Shown here: one piece after another, positions 9,384 to 18,491 of the stretch
How positions within the stretch are numbered: the first letter of the stretch is position 1
Layout: every line of letters begins with the position of its first letter
Source: a bacterium
GTDB lineage: Bacteria; Lernaellota; Lernaellaia; JACKCT01
Direction of reading: 5' to 3'
Assembly: GCA_019912885.1 (NCBI GenBank)
Contig: JAIOHV010000169.1
Coordinates: forward strand, 1 to 64,000
DNA: 64,000 nucleotides
Position numbers and translations under genes: made by a program
The notes under the pieces: model-generated
What the model was told of the DNA's origin: nothing
What the model saw: the letters and a program-made list of their open reading frames with translations, nothing else
Database searches by the model: none

Positions 9384-10844
9384 TTGCGTACGTCCATGAC
9401 CGAAGTGATCCTGATCAATCCGCCGCTTTCGCAGGAAGACCGATACGGCAAGCTTGCGCCGTTCGGCAACCATCTTCCGAACCTGGGGCTGGCGTACACG
9501 GCGGCGTACCTGCGTGAGAACGGCGTGTCCGTCGATATCATCGACGCGGCCGCGCTGGGCTGGTCCGTGGAACGCACCGCGAAGACGGCGGCGAGCCGCC
9601 TTCCGCTTTTGGCCGGCCTGACCGCGAGCACGGTCAGCGTGTCTCGCGCGGCGGCGGTGGCGGCAAAGATCAAATTCTACTCGCCGGACACGAAGATCGC
9701 CCTCGGCGGCCCGCACGTGACGAACGTGCCGGAAGAGACGCTCGGCCTGTACCGGTCGGTCGATTTCGGGATTATCGGCGAGGGCGAACAGACCGCGCTC
9801 GAGCTCGCACGAGCCCTTCGCGCCGGCGAAAGCGGCGACAAGGTGCCGGGGCTGATCGTGCGCGAGATTGACCGCCGCGAAAGGCGCAGTCCCCCGCGAT
9901 CGTTCGAGGCGCTCTTGCGGACCCCGCCGCGCGCGCCGATGGACGACCTGGACGATCTTCCGATGCCGGCGTGGGATCTGCTGCCGGATCTGCAGCGCGT
10001 GTATCGGCCGAGCCCGCAGTCGTTCCGCCGCCTGCCCTCGTCGATCCTCGTCACCTCGCGCGGGTGCCCGTTCCGCTGCTCGTTCTGCGACCAGGGCACG
10101 TTCGGCCACAAGTACCGCGCGCACTCGCCGGTGCGGATCTACGAGATGATGGCGCATCTGAACAAGGTCCACGGCATCCGCGACATCGCGTTTCACGACG
10201 AGGTGTTCGTCGTCAGCGAAAAGAAGGTCGTGGAGCTTTGCCAGCACATCCTTCGCAACGACCTCGACGTGACGTGGAGCTGCATGACGCGCGCGGACCT
10301 GCCGGTCACCGAATTCGCGTTGCGCATGATGAAAGAGGCGGGCTGCTGGCAAATCCAGTTCGGCGTCGAATCCGGCAGCGACGACATGCTGCGCCGCATG
10401 CGAAAGGACCTCTCGACCGCGGATATCGCCTCCGCGCTTTCGCGCGCGTCCGCCGCGGGCATCCGCACCAAGGGCTTCATCCTGCTCGGCTTTCCGGGCG
10501 AGACGGAAAAGACGCTCGCCGAGACGGAGGAGTTCATCCTGCGCGCCGATCTCGATGACGCCATGATCGGATTTTTCGCGCCGTTTCCGGGCATCGACGC
10601 GATGGAGGGCATCGAGGAGCACGGGCGCGTCGTTGCCAACTACGACAAACGCAGCGACCACTTCGTCGCGTACATCCCGAACGGCTTGACCGAACAGACG
10701 CTCATCAACGCGCGCAACCGCATGTACCGCCGCTTCTACCTGCGCCCGAAGGTCATCGGCAGCCAGTTCAAACGGCTGGGCGAACCGACCATGCGCCCGC
10801 ACCTTTTGCGCGCGGCGCGAAAATTCCTGTCGGCGACGCGTTAG
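9384..10844 (+). CDS. B12-binding-type radical SAM protein
   Basis: About 486 residues. An N-terminal cobalamin-binding-like Rossmann domain (ILINPPL..., GGPHVTNVPEE, IIGEGE) is followed by a radical SAM core with the cluster motif C228-x3-C232-x2-C235 in RGCPFRCSFC. The body has the usual FHDEVF, QFGVESGSD and GFILLGFPGE blocks. Family members (BchE, HpnP and RiPP-type enzymes) methylate or rearrange unactivated carbons in the cytosol, but the substrate cannot be read here. The canonical DxHxxG cobalamin ligand is not visible, as in many family members. A GGAGGG at 9368 sits 10 bases before TTG 9384, which is preferred over ATG 9396. Confidence 0.85.
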   Translation: MRTSMTEVILINPPLSQEDRYGKLAPFGNHLPNLGLAYTAAYLRENGVSVDIIDAAALGWSVERTAKTAASRLPLLAGLTASTVSVSRAAAVAAKIKFYSPDTKIALGGPHVTNVPEETLGLYRSVDFGIIGEGEQTALELARALRAGESGDKVPGLIVREIDRRERRSPPRSFEALLRTPPRAPMDDLDDLPMPAWDLLPDLQRVYRPSPQSFRRLPSSILVTSRGCPFRCSFCDQGTFGHKYRAHSPVRIYEMMAHLNKVHGIRDIAFHDEVFVVSEKKVVELCQHILRNDLDVTWSCMTRADLPVTEFALRMMKEAGCWQIQFGVESGSDDMLRRMRKDLSTADIASALSRASAAGIRTKGFILLGFPGETEKTLAETEEFILRADLDDAMIGFFAPFPGIDAMEGIEEHGRVVANYDKRSDHFVAYIPNGLTEQTLINARNRMYRRFYLRPKVIGSQFKRLGEPTMRPHLLRAARKFLSATR

Positions 10845-10865
10845 CCTCCAGCCCCACCGAAACCC

Positions 10866-10899
10866 CATGGACATCAGGGGCATTATGGACATGATGGAC
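10866..10899. repeat. ATGGAC-family intergenic repeat
   Basis: A short array of ATGGACAT-type units between the radical SAM gene and the ArsA-like gene. It is the same family seen near 5822, 15262 and 26338, and in reverse orientation inside the large radical SAM gene near 61973. Confidence 0.55.
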
Positions 10900-10945
10900 G
10901 CCGTTTGACGCGCCTTTGTCGGGCGCGCTCCGATCGAGGATTTTC

Positions 10946-12055
10946 GTGTCCCTGTCCCAGCTCATCGCCCATCGCCGCGTTATTGCGTGCGTCGGATCCG
11001 GAGGCGTCGGCAAGACGACCGTATCCGCGGCCATCGCCGTCGCCGCGGCGATCCAGGGGCGGCGCACGCTGGTGCTGACGATCGATCCCGCCAAACGCCT
11101 CGCGAATTCGCTCGGGCTTTCGGAGCTCGGCAACCGGCAGTCGCGCATCGAATTGCCCGCGGGCGCGCGCGGCGAGCTTTGGGGCATGATGCTCGACCAG
11201 AAGCGCGCCTTCGACGATCTCGTCGAGCGCATCGCGCCGGACGAGGACCGGCGCAAGCGCATCCTCGAGAACCACTATTACGTTCAGATTTCCACGGCGC
11301 TGGCCGGCAGCCAGGAATACATGGCGATGGAGAAGCTCCACGAGGTCGTGCGCGAGGAGCGATTCGACCTGGTGGTGCTGGACACGCCGCCGACCAAACA
11401 CGCGCTCGACTTCATCGACGCGCCCCGGCGCATGACCGAATTTCTCGACGGCAAGGTGATCCAGTGGTTCGTGAAGCCGTATCTGATGGCCGGCAAGGTG
11501 GGATTCAAATTCGCGCAACGCAGCGCGTCGCTCATTTTCAAGGCGCTCGAACGAACCACGGGATATCAGGCGCTCGCCGATCTCGCGGAATTTTTTCTCG
11601 CGTTCGAGGGGCTGTACGACGGATTCAAGACGCGCGCGGCGGCGGTGAAAAAGCTGCTCGGCGACCCGACAACCGGCTTTGTCATCGTGACGACGGCACA
11701 GCACCCGGCCGTGGATGAGGCCGCGTTTTTCCGCGACAAGCTCATCAGCTCGCGCATGCCGCTGGCGGGCGTCGTCTTCAACCGCGTGCACGAATCGGCG
11801 TTCGACAACGGCGGGCCGGGCGCGATCGAGAAGGCGTCGGCGGTGATCGAGAAGCTGCCGGATTACGCCTCGGCGCTCGACGCGCTTTTCGACCTTGCCT
11901 CGAATCTCGAACGGATCGCGACGGCCGAAGCGGCGATCATCCGCGATTTCGAACGCGCCAATCCCCAGACCTCTTTCGTCGGCCGCATTCCGGCTCTCGC
12001 CGAAGACGTGCACGATATACCGAGCCTGCAAAAGGTGGCCGAGTACCTCTTATAG
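10946..12055 (+). CDS. ArsA/GET3-family ATPase
   Basis: The 369-residue cytosolic P-loop protein has the deviant Walker A GSGGVGKTT (residues 17-25), the family block LTIDPAKRLANSLG, a switch-like VVLDTPPTKHALDF and a late VFNRVHES strand. This is the ArsA/GET3 ATPase fold in single-domain form. Bacterial relatives act in metalloid efflux or in handling membrane proteins. No arsB, arsR or other arsenic gene is nearby, so arsenic export is not supported. The GTG at 10946 follows a GAGGA five bases upstream and is preferred over the TTG at 10916. Confidence 0.8.
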   Translation: MSLSQLIAHRRVIACVGSGGVGKTTVSAAIAVAAAIQGRRTLVLTIDPAKRLANSLGLSELGNRQSRIELPAGARGELWGMMLDQKRAFDDLVERIAPDEDRRKRILENHYYVQISTALAGSQEYMAMEKLHEVVREERFDLVVLDTPPTKHALDFIDAPRRMTEFLDGKVIQWFVKPYLMAGKVGFKFAQRSASLIFKALERTTGYQALADLAEFFLAFEGLYDGFKTRAAAVKKLLGDPTTGFVIVTTAQHPAVDEAAFFRDKLISSRMPLAGVVFNRVHESAFDNGGPGAIEKASAVIEKLPDYASALDALFDLASNLERIATAEAAIIRDFERANPQTSFVGRIPALAEDVHDIPSLQKVAEYLL

Positions 12056-12159
12056 TGACGAGTGACGAGTGAAATCGCGGAATCGCGATTCAGAACAAGC
12101 GCACAAAGGGCAAAAAATAAATTTTGGAACCGCGGGCGCCCGCGGCGATGACCTCTTTC

Positions 12160-12183
12160 CCCTTTCCCCTTTCCCCTTTCCTC
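12160..12183. repeat. CTTTCCC tandem microrepeat
   Basis: Four near-perfect CCCTTTC units directly upstream of the permease pair. Related tracts lie near 2950 and 55170. Confidence 0.5.
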
Positions 12184-12205
12184 GTACCTCCTATAGCCTT
12201 TGTGC

Positions 12206-13138
12206 GTGACCCGATTCCTCCTTCGCCGCCTCGCGCTTCTGGCGCCGACGATGCTCGGCGTGGTGACGCTTGTCTTTTTTCTCATCCACCTCGTGCCCGG
12301 CGACCCGGTCGAGGTCATGCTGGGGGAGACGGCGTCGACGGCGGACAAGGAGGTGCTGCGCGCGCGGCTCGGCCTGAACGACCCGATCGGTACGCAATAC
12401 GCGCGTTTCCTTACCGGCGTCGCGCGCGGCGATCTGGGCGACAGCTTTTTTTTCGGCGAGCCCGTTACACGCGTTATCGCACGCCGCCTGCCCGCGACGA
12501 TCCGTCTGTCCGCGGCGGCGATGTTCCTGGCGATCCTCATCGGCATCCCCGCGGGCCTTCTGGCCGCCGCGCGCGCGGGCACCGCGTGGGATCGCGGAGC
12601 GATGGTCGGCTCCATGTTCGGCGTCGCCGTACCGAACTTCTGGCTTGGGCCGATGCTGATCGTGCTGTTTGCCATCAAGCTCGACTGGTTTCCCGTCGCG
12701 GGCGACGAGCGCGCGGCGTCCGTGGTGCTGCCGGCGATCACACTCGGCACCGCGCTCGCCGCGATCCTCTCGCGCATGACGCGCGCGGCCGTGCTCGAGG
12801 AGCTTTCGCAGGATTACGTGCTGACCGCGCGCGCCAAGGGCCTGCCCGGCCGCTCGGTGTTGGTCGGGCACGCGCTTCGAAACGCGCTCGCGCCGGTCAT
12901 CACCATCGTTGCGCTGCAGGTCGGCGCGCTGCTTTCCGGCGCGATCATCACCGAGACCGTCTTCTCGTGGCCGGGCCTGGGGACGCTGCTCATCGGCGCG
13001 ATCCGCTCGCGCGACTACCCCATTGTGCAGGGATGCGTTCTGTTCATCAGCGCCGCCTTCGTGCTGGCCAATCTCGCGGCGGACATCCTCTACGGCGTCA
13101 TCGATCCGCGTGTGCGCGTTTCCGGGAGGGCGTCGTGA
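12206..13138 (+). CDS. ABC transporter permease, DppB/OppB type
   Basis: About 310 residues with an N-terminal RRLALLAPTMLGVVTLVFFLIHLVPGDPV signature typical of DppB/OppB/NikB permeases, six predicted membrane helices and a C-terminal EAA-loop region (LTARAKGLPGRSVL...HALRNALAPV) for contact with the ATPase. It would form the inner-membrane channel of a peptide, oligopeptide or nickel importer with the next gene. Its stop overlaps the next start by four bases (GTGA), so the two are translationally coupled. The start is GTG 12206 or TTG 12200. No binding protein or ATPase gene is beside the pair. Confidence 0.88.
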   Translation: MTRFLLRRLALLAPTMLGVVTLVFFLIHLVPGDPVEVMLGETASTADKEVLRARLGLNDPIGTQYARFLTGVARGDLGDSFFFGEPVTRVIARRLPATIRLSAAAMFLAILIGIPAGLLAAARAGTAWDRGAMVGSMFGVAVPNFWLGPMLIVLFAIKLDWFPVAGDERAASVVLPAITLGTALAAILSRMTRAAVLEELSQDYVLTARAKGLPGRSVLVGHALRNALAPVITIVALQVGALLSGAIITETVFSWPGLGTLLIGAIRSRDYPIVQGCVLFISAAFVLANLAADILYGVIDPRVRVSGRAS

Positions 13139-13938
13139 GCCGCCGTTCGCCGCTTGTGACGCTCGCGGCCGCGACGATCGCGCTCGTTGCGCTTGCCGCG
13201 GCGTTTGCTCCGTATTTGTCGACGCACACGCCGGGCGCGATCGATTTGCGCGACGACCTGGCCGCCCCGGGCGGCGCGCACCTGCTTGGCACGGACGAAC
13301 TTGGGCGCGATATCTTTTCGCGCCTCGTCCACGGGGCGCGCACGTCGCTGGCGGTGGGGCTTATCGTCGTGGCGATTTCCGCTTTGGCCGGCACACTGAT
13401 CGGCGCGTTCGCGGGTTACGCCGGCGGTGCGATCGACGCGGCGATCATGCGTCTTGTCGACGTGCTGCTCGCGTTTCCGGGACTGCTTCTGGCGATTGCG
13501 CTGACCGCCGTGCTTGGGGCGTCGCTCGTCAATGTCATTGTGGCGTTGTCTTTACTGGGTTGGGTCGGATTCGCGCGGCTCGTGCGCGGGCAGGTGCTGT
13601 CCGTGCGCGAGCGGGATTTCGTGCTTGCCGCGCGCGCGCTCGGCGCGGGGCCGCTGCGCATCGTCGGCCGGCACGTGCTGCCGGAGGTCGCCGGGCCCGT
13701 CGCCGTGCAGTCGTCGTTTTCGATCGCCGGCGCGATCCTCGCCGAATCGTCGCTTTCGTTCCTGGGCCTTGGTCCGCAAGACGCGCCCGCGTGGGGCGCG
13801 ATGCTCTCGGACGGCGTGGACTATCTTTTGTTCGCGCCGCGCCTTGCTCTTTGGCCCGGTCTCGCCGTGTTCGCGACCGTGCTCGCGTTCAACGTGCTCG
13901 GCGACGCGCTGCGCGATTGGCTGGATGTGCGGGGGTAG
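13135..13938 (+). CDS. ABC transporter permease, DppC/OppC type
   Basis: The 267-residue second permease has the hallmark HLLGTDELGRDIFSRLVHGARTSL block after TM1, further hydrophobic helices, and the EAA motif in VLAARALGAGPLRIVGRHVLPEV. A typical LAESSLSFLGLGPQDAPAWG end region follows. It pairs with the DppB-type subunit, with which it overlaps by four bases. The GTG at 13135 gives the family's normal length. The open reading frame extends far upstream, but that part is only the other frame of the first permease. Confidence 0.88.
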   Translation: MSRRSPLVTLAAATIALVALAAAFAPYLSTHTPGAIDLRDDLAAPGGAHLLGTDELGRDIFSRLVHGARTSLAVGLIVVAISALAGTLIGAFAGYAGGAIDAAIMRLVDVLLAFPGLLLAIALTAVLGASLVNVIVALSLLGWVGFARLVRGQVLSVRERDFVLAARALGAGPLRIVGRHVLPEVAGPVAVQSSFSIAGAILAESSLSFLGLGPQDAPAWGAMLSDGVDYLLFAPRLALWPGLAVFATVLAFNVLGDALRDWLDVRG

Positions 13939-14054
13939 TCGATCCGGGAATGGGGAATTGCGAATGGGGAATGCCGTCGCAATGAGCGTTGCGACTCGCG
14001 AGTCGGTTGCACGAGTCGATCATTCCCCATTTGACATTCGCCATTCCGCATTCG
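13939..14054. repeat. GGGAATG-type repeats in inverted arrangement
   Basis: Intergenic DNA between convergent genes. GGGAATGGGGAATTGCGAATG units on the left face CATTCCCCATTTGACATTCG units on the right, so the segment can fold back on itself. Related units occur near 15350, 29150 and 38305. Confidence 0.5.
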
Positions 14055-15173
14055 CTATACGCATTTCGCCACGACGGACGCGATGTCCATGATCTCCGTT
14101 TGTGGCGCGACGCGGGCGAGTTGCCGCTCGCAGACGTGGCCCGCGGTAACGAGCACCATGCCCTCGGGCGCCTCGTCGAATTCCGCGAGGCGACGGCGCG
14201 CGATGTCATCGGCGATGTCGGGGTTGGTCACGGGAAGGCCGCCGGCGCCGCCGCAACAGCCTGACATCGCGCGGTTGCGCGAGAATTCGTGCACCTGCCG
14301 GCGCGTCACTTCGTGGAGAATCAGGCGGGGCTCCTCGACGACGCCGAGGTAGCGCGAAAGGTGGCAGGCGTCGTGATACATCACCGCGCGGTCGAACGGC
14401 CGCTTCACGGAAAGGCGGCCTTCCTGCATCAGCGGCCAGAGGTACTCGGTGATGTGGAACACCTTCGCGCCGTGCTTGAAACCGGCTTCGGGCAAAACCG
14501 TTTTCAGCTCGTGGGCGCATTGCGCGCTACCGGTGACGATCGTACGCGCGCCCTTGAGTTCGGCGGCGAGGGTCTTGGCGTTTTTCTCCCACGCGTCGTG
14601 AAGCCCAAGCTCGCGTAACGGCGCGCCGCAGCACATCGCATCGCCGGCGTGGCACACGATCTGCGCAAGGCCGGCGGCCTGGAAAATGCGGAAGGTGTCC
14701 TGCACGACGGCGGGGAACGCGTACACATGCCCGCACCCGGCGAAGTAGGTGATCTGCCGCGCGGCACCGACCAGGTCGTCCGCGAGCATCGCGCGAAGGC
14801 GCGCGGCCAGATCGTCGCCGAACGGATTGCCCGCGGTTTGGAAGAAGCGGTCGAAATCGCGCACTTCCCCTGGCGCGAGATTCTCGGCGACCGCCTTGGT
14901 GCGCGCCGCGGTCATCACCCTGGGCACGTCGATGTCGTAGTCGCACACCTCGCGGCAGACCATGCAACTCGCGCACTTGTACATTGTGGCGGCGACGTCC
15001 GCGTCAAACGCCATGTGCCCCTCGCGCGCCAGATGCAGCAACGTCTGCCGGCCCCAGGGTTGATACGTCTCGTTCGCGGTCGACTCCGCAACGGGACACG
15101 CGAAGCGGCACATCTTGGGGCAGAAGGTGCAGTATTCGGTTTCCGTGAAATGGTCGCGATACAGGTCGCTCAC
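14055..15173 (-). CDS. CCG-domain (Fe-S)-binding oxidoreductase subunit (GlcF/HdrD-like)
   Basis: The 372-residue protein starts with two ferredoxin-like cysteine clusters (C15xxCxxxCxxxCP and CASCMVCREVC), then carries two cysteine-rich CCG-type blocks: one around FAGCGHVYAFP...GDAMCCG and one around YHDACHLSR...GCCGGAGG. This is the layout of GlcF, LutA, GlpC and HdrD electron-transfer subunits, which take electrons from a flavin partner to the quinone pool or another carrier. It lies downstream of two FAD oxidases on the same strand, which makes it their probable electron acceptor. A 208-base repeat-bearing gap separates it from them. Confidence 0.85.
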   Translation of the reverse strand: MSDLYRDHFTETEYCTFCPKMCRFACPVAESTANETYQPWGRQTLLHLAREGHMAFDADVAATMYKCASCMVCREVCDYDIDVPRVMTAARTKAVAENLAPGEVRDFDRFFQTAGNPFGDDLAARLRAMLADDLVGAARQITYFAGCGHVYAFPAVVQDTFRIFQAAGLAQIVCHAGDAMCCGAPLRELGLHDAWEKNAKTLAAELKGARTIVTGSAQCAHELKTVLPEAGFKHGAKVFHITEYLWPLMQEGRLSVKRPFDRAVMYHDACHLSRYLGVVEEPRLILHEVTRRQVHEFSRNRAMSGCCGGAGGLPVTNPDIADDIARRRLAEFDEAPEGMVLVTAGHVCERQLARVAPQTEIMDIASVVAKCV

Positions 15174-15261
15174 GCGCGCTCCGTTTTCAAAAAATCCGCT
15201 CCCTCATGGTCGCGGTTCCAACGTTGAAACAAACCCGTGCCCGTGCCCGTGCCGGACTTGG

Positions 15262-15303
15262 CGATGGACAAAATGGACTTCGTGGACATTATGGACACGG
15301 ACA
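15262..15303. repeat. ATGGAC-family intergenic repeat
   Basis: Units of the form ATGGACAAAATGGACTTCGT and ATTATGGACACGGAC in the gap between the CCG-domain gene and the FAD oxidase gene. A GGGCACGGGCACGG-type tract (here in reverse) flanks it. Confidence 0.55.
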
Positions 15304-15381
15304 GATTTTCTTTGCGCCCTCGCGTTTCCTTTGCACCTTTTCGGTGATAGGCGACGGCATTCCCGATTCGCGATTCCCCGT

Positions 15382-16794
15382 TCATTTCAGCCCCAACCAC
15401 CCCGGGTGCATGACGCCGCCGGGATCGAGACGCTTTTTCGTCGCGACCAGAATGTCGCGCGTCGCGCCTTGCTGGCGTGCGACCCACTCGGCGCGCGCGT
15501 TTCCGGCCGCGCGGTGGTGCACGACCGCGCCGCCGCCGGCGATCGTCGCCTCCATGATCGCCGACAGCGCGCTCCGCCATGCGCCTTGGGCCTTTTTCTT
15601 TTGCTCTTCGCCCGAAATCCAGAATGTCAGCGACGCGCCCGACATCTCCGGATGCGCGACCGCCGAACTCATCCGGATATTGCCGGCCAGCGCCTGCGCA
15701 ACCGCCTGGCGGATGCCGGGCAGAAGACTCCACGTCGCGGAAACGTCGACCCGGTCGATGAACGCGCCCGGCTTCGAGAAGACCGGCTGCGTCCGGAACA
15801 TTTCGGAATGGCGTGACTCGAACCAGGTACGCGCCGGGCCGTCGCCGATCAAAACGCCCCGCGCGCGCAGCGCGGCTTCGCCGACGCCATGGCTTTCCAT
15901 CTCGACGCGCCCGGCATCGCCTTCGACCATCACGGCGAGGATGACGCCCGTCAGCGACGATTCGTCCTTTTTGCCGAACGTCGCGATCGTTTCGTTTTCG
16001 TCGGTCAGGCGCGCGGCGGCCGGGCGCAGTCCTTCGCGCACGATCGAGCGCAGCGCGGCGACGCCATCCTCGAACGCCGGAAACCGATACGCAAAAAATC
16101 GCCGTTCGGGCGCGATCGGCCAGACACGCAGCTTGGCGCGGGTGATGATCGCGAGCGCTCCCTCCTGTCCGGTAAGGAACGCGTTGAAGTCGGGCCCGGT
16201 CGCCGAGCGCGGCGTCGTGCGCGTCTTGACGATGGCGCCGCTTGGCAAAATTGCCTGGAGGCCGACGGCCATGTCGGCGAATCCCCCGTAGCGTGAAAGG
16301 CCATAGCCCGCGCCGCGCCGCGCGAGGAATCCGCCGATCGTCGACGCGCGCAATTCCGGCGCGTACGAACCGAGCGTGAATCCGCGGCGCGCGAGATAAT
16401 TTTCGAGATGCTCGCCGACGATTCCGGCCTGCACGGACACGATGTGCGAATTGGGATCGAGCTTCAAAACGCGGGACAAGCGCTTCAAGTCGCAGACGAT
16501 TCCGCCATTTCGCGTCACGTCGCCGGCGAACGACGATCCGCCGCCGTAGGGGATGACCGGCACGCCGCGCTTGTTGGCCAGGTGCATAAGGCGGCTGATC
16601 TGCACCACCGTATCGGGCCATACGACAAAATCGGGCATCGCCGCGGATTCGCCCGCGGCCAGCGCGAGCCACGGCGCCGTGTGCGCTGCGCGGGAATAGA
16701 CCGCGAGTTCAACGGGGCTTCGGCTCACGCCCGCGGGACCGAAGATGTCCCGCAGTTGCAGTTGCAATTCGACGTGATCGCGAAATCGGCTCAC
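15382..16794 (-). CDS. FAD-linked oxidase (GlcD/AGPS-like), second of a pair
   Basis: The 470-residue flavoprotein has a PCMH-type FAD-binding domain: PDTVVQISRLMHLANKRGVPVIPYGGGSSFAGD near the start, then STIGGFLARRGAGYGLSRYGGFADM and SATGPDFNAFLTGQEGALAIIT. A C-terminal oxidase domain ends in ATIAGGGAVVHHRAAG and a final GGVMHPGWLGL. It belongs with glycolate or D-lactate dehydrogenases and alkyl-DHAP synthase. The GTG start at 16794 overlaps the upstream stop (GTGA), so it is translationally coupled. The frame runs open further upstream, but that part has no flavoprotein similarity. The substrate is not known. Confidence 0.85.
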   Translation of the reverse strand: MSRFRDHVELQLQLRDIFGPAGVSRSPVELAVYSRAAHTAPWLALAAGESAAMPDFVVWPDTVVQISRLMHLANKRGVPVIPYGGGSSFAGDVTRNGGIVCDLKRLSRVLKLDPNSHIVSVQAGIVGEHLENYLARRGFTLGSYAPELRASTIGGFLARRGAGYGLSRYGGFADMAVGLQAILPSGAIVKTRTTPRSATGPDFNAFLTGQEGALAIITRAKLRVWPIAPERRFFAYRFPAFEDGVAALRSIVREGLRPAAARLTDENETIATFGKKDESSLTGVILAVMVEGDAGRVEMESHGVGEAALRARGVLIGDGPARTWFESRHSEMFRTQPVFSKPGAFIDRVDVSATWSLLPGIRQAVAQALAGNIRMSSAVAHPEMSGASLTFWISGEEQKKKAQGAWRSALSAIMEATIAGGGAVVHHRAAGNARAEWVARQQGATRDILVATKKRLDPGGVMHPGWLGLK

Positions 16795-18347
16795 AAGCCC
16801 ATCTTCCCCGGGTTGAGAAGGCCGGCCGGATCGGCCGCGTCTTTCAGGTGACGATACACCGAAAAGATTTCGCCCAATTCCTCGCGAAGATAGCGGCTCT
16901 TGAAAAGCCCGATGCCGTGATGATGGCTGACCGTCGCCTTCAGCCGCACCGTCTGTTCCATCGCCGCATCCCAGACCTTCCGGTGCGTCGTTTCGGCGTC
17001 TTCCACCGTCGGCGCCGACGACAGGAACGTGAAGTAGATCGAGCAACCCTCCGGATAGGCGTGCGAGAAGTGCGCCATGATGAACGCGATCGGCTTGATC
17101 GCCTCGCGCACGGATTCGTACAGATCGACGACGCGATCCCACGTCGTCGCCACCTCGATCGTGTCAACGAAGGCGTGGTGGTAATAGACCTTGTTCATCA
17201 GGAAGCTGACGTGGTGCCGGCGCTCGAACCATCGGTGCGCCGGCTCCGGGCCGCGATTGCGCCCGTCGAGCCGCTCACAGATGCGCAAGGCCGTCTCGTG
17301 TTCGTAGCCCGCCACGCGCTCGGATCCCTCGAACACGAGGATCATGAGCGCGCCGTCCTTGGCGAGCGCTTCGAGCTTGTTCGCGAGCCGCGCGTATTGA
17401 TGCATGAAGCGTTGCGTCGACTTGAAAAAGCCGGGGACAACGGAGCGGATCCGCCTGGCGAGCGTTTCCAGCGGCAGATAGTCCGACAGACCACCGGCGG
17501 ACTCCGTGCCGCGGCTCCCGACGATGAGGGTGTCGAGGGGATCGTAAAGGCGCAGCGCCGCCGGGCGCAGCCCCGTCTGCATGATCTCTCGCATGGCCGC
17601 GGTGCCGCGCTGCACGTCCGGGAACTGAAAGGCCGCGAACCGCCGGGCGGCCGGCGCCGGCCAGATGCGGCACACCGCGGACGTGACGATTCCGAGCGTG
17701 CCCTCGCTGCCGATGAAAAGCTGCTTGAAGTCCGGCCCGCTCAGGGCGCGCGGCGCGGCGGGCGTCTTGACGACGCGGCCGCCGGGCAAAACCCACGTCA
17801 TGCCGAGGATCATGTCCTCGATCTTGCCGTAGAGCGACGACATCTGTCCGGCGCTGCGCGCCGCGATCCAGCCGCCGAGCGTCGAGCAATAGATGCTGCT
17901 CGGAAAGTGGCCCATCGTGTAGCCGCGGTGGTTCAGTTCGTTTTCGAGCGTCTGCCCCATGACGCCGGCCTCGGCGGCGACCGTGAGATCCTCGTCCGAG
18001 ACGTCGTGAATGCGTTGGAGGCGCTTGACGTCAACGGTGATGCCGCCGCGAATCGGGAGCACGCCGCCCGCGACGCCGGAACCCGCGCCGAACGGGACGA
18101 TCGGCATGTCCAGCTCGCCGGCCTCGCGCACGACCGCCGCGACCTCGTCCTCGCTTCCGGGCCAGACGACGACGTCGGGGTAATGATCGACGAGCCCCTC
18201 GCTCTGACGCAGCAACACCATCGGCGACATGTCGCGCGCGTAGGCCAGCCGGTTGATCGGCGAAACGGAAACGTGCTCCGCGCCGACGATTTTCGAAAGG
18301 CGCTCGATAACTTTCGTCGAGGCGGGAGCGGGGAACGCGAGCGACAT
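16791..18347 (-). CDS. FAD-linked oxidase (AGPS/GlcD-like), first of a pair
   Basis: The 518-residue protein has a full PCMH FAD-binding domain (VVVWPGSEDEVAAVVREAGELDMPIVPFGAGSGVAGG, CSTLGGWIAARSAGQ, ALSGPDFKQLFIGSEGTLGIVT). Its oxidase half has features close to alkyldihydroxyacetonephosphate synthase: a long HHAFVDTIEVATTWDRVVDLYESV block and the VSHHHGIGLFKSRYL motif, which in AGPS holds the catalytic His region. The start at 18347 follows a GGAG five bases upstream; the 22 residues before it are not family-like. It heads a three-gene cluster with a second oxidase and a CCG-domain protein. Ether-lipid synthesis or hydroxy-acid oxidation are both possible. Confidence 0.82.
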   Translation of the reverse strand: MSLAFPAPASTKVIERLSKIVGAEHVSVSPINRLAYARDMSPMVLLRQSEGLVDHYPDVVVWPGSEDEVAAVVREAGELDMPIVPFGAGSGVAGGVLPIRGGITVDVKRLQRIHDVSDEDLTVAAEAGVMGQTLENELNHRGYTMGHFPSSIYCSTLGGWIAARSAGQMSSLYGKIEDMILGMTWVLPGGRVVKTPAAPRALSGPDFKQLFIGSEGTLGIVTSAVCRIWPAPAARRFAAFQFPDVQRGTAAMREIMQTGLRPAALRLYDPLDTLIVGSRGTESAGGLSDYLPLETLARRIRSVVPGFFKSTQRFMHQYARLANKLEALAKDGALMILVFEGSERVAGYEHETALRICERLDGRNRGPEPAHRWFERRHHVSFLMNKVYYHHAFVDTIEVATTWDRVVDLYESVREAIKPIAFIMAHFSHAYPEGCSIYFTFLSSAPTVEDAETTHRKVWDAAMEQTVRLKATVSHHHGIGLFKSRYLREELGEIFSVYRHLKDAADPAGLLNPGKMGL

Positions 18348-18440
18348 AAGGCTCCGGGGAGAGTGCGGCCAATCTTCGGGAGCGTGACGCGGGGTGTCAA
18401 GAACGCCGACCAACGTCGGGCGAACGGTCGCCTACGAACA

Positions 18441-18467
18441 AAGGGCGCGTCCGAAGACGCGCCCTTT
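18441..18467 (-). terminator. Hairpin terminator after pilin gene 1
   Basis: A perfect 11-base stem (AAGGGCGCGTC) with a four-base loop, which is TTCG when read on the minus strand, just past the pilin stop. The T-run is stronger on the plus-strand side, so it may work in both directions. The same hairpin follows pilin gene 2. Confidence 0.75.
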
Positions 18468-18491
18468 TTGGGCGATCGATGTTGCGAGAGA

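Noticed and set aside
9141-10892. Minus-strand open frame of 583 codons opposite the radical SAM gene
   Set aside because: Composition-driven frame without motifs; the plus-strand gene has the CxxxCxxC signature and a good ribosome site.
10946-12055. Arsenic resistance ATPase ArsA
   Set aside because: The ATPase fold fits, but no arsB, arsR, arsC or arsD gene is nearby and the protein is single-domain, so only the family level is called.
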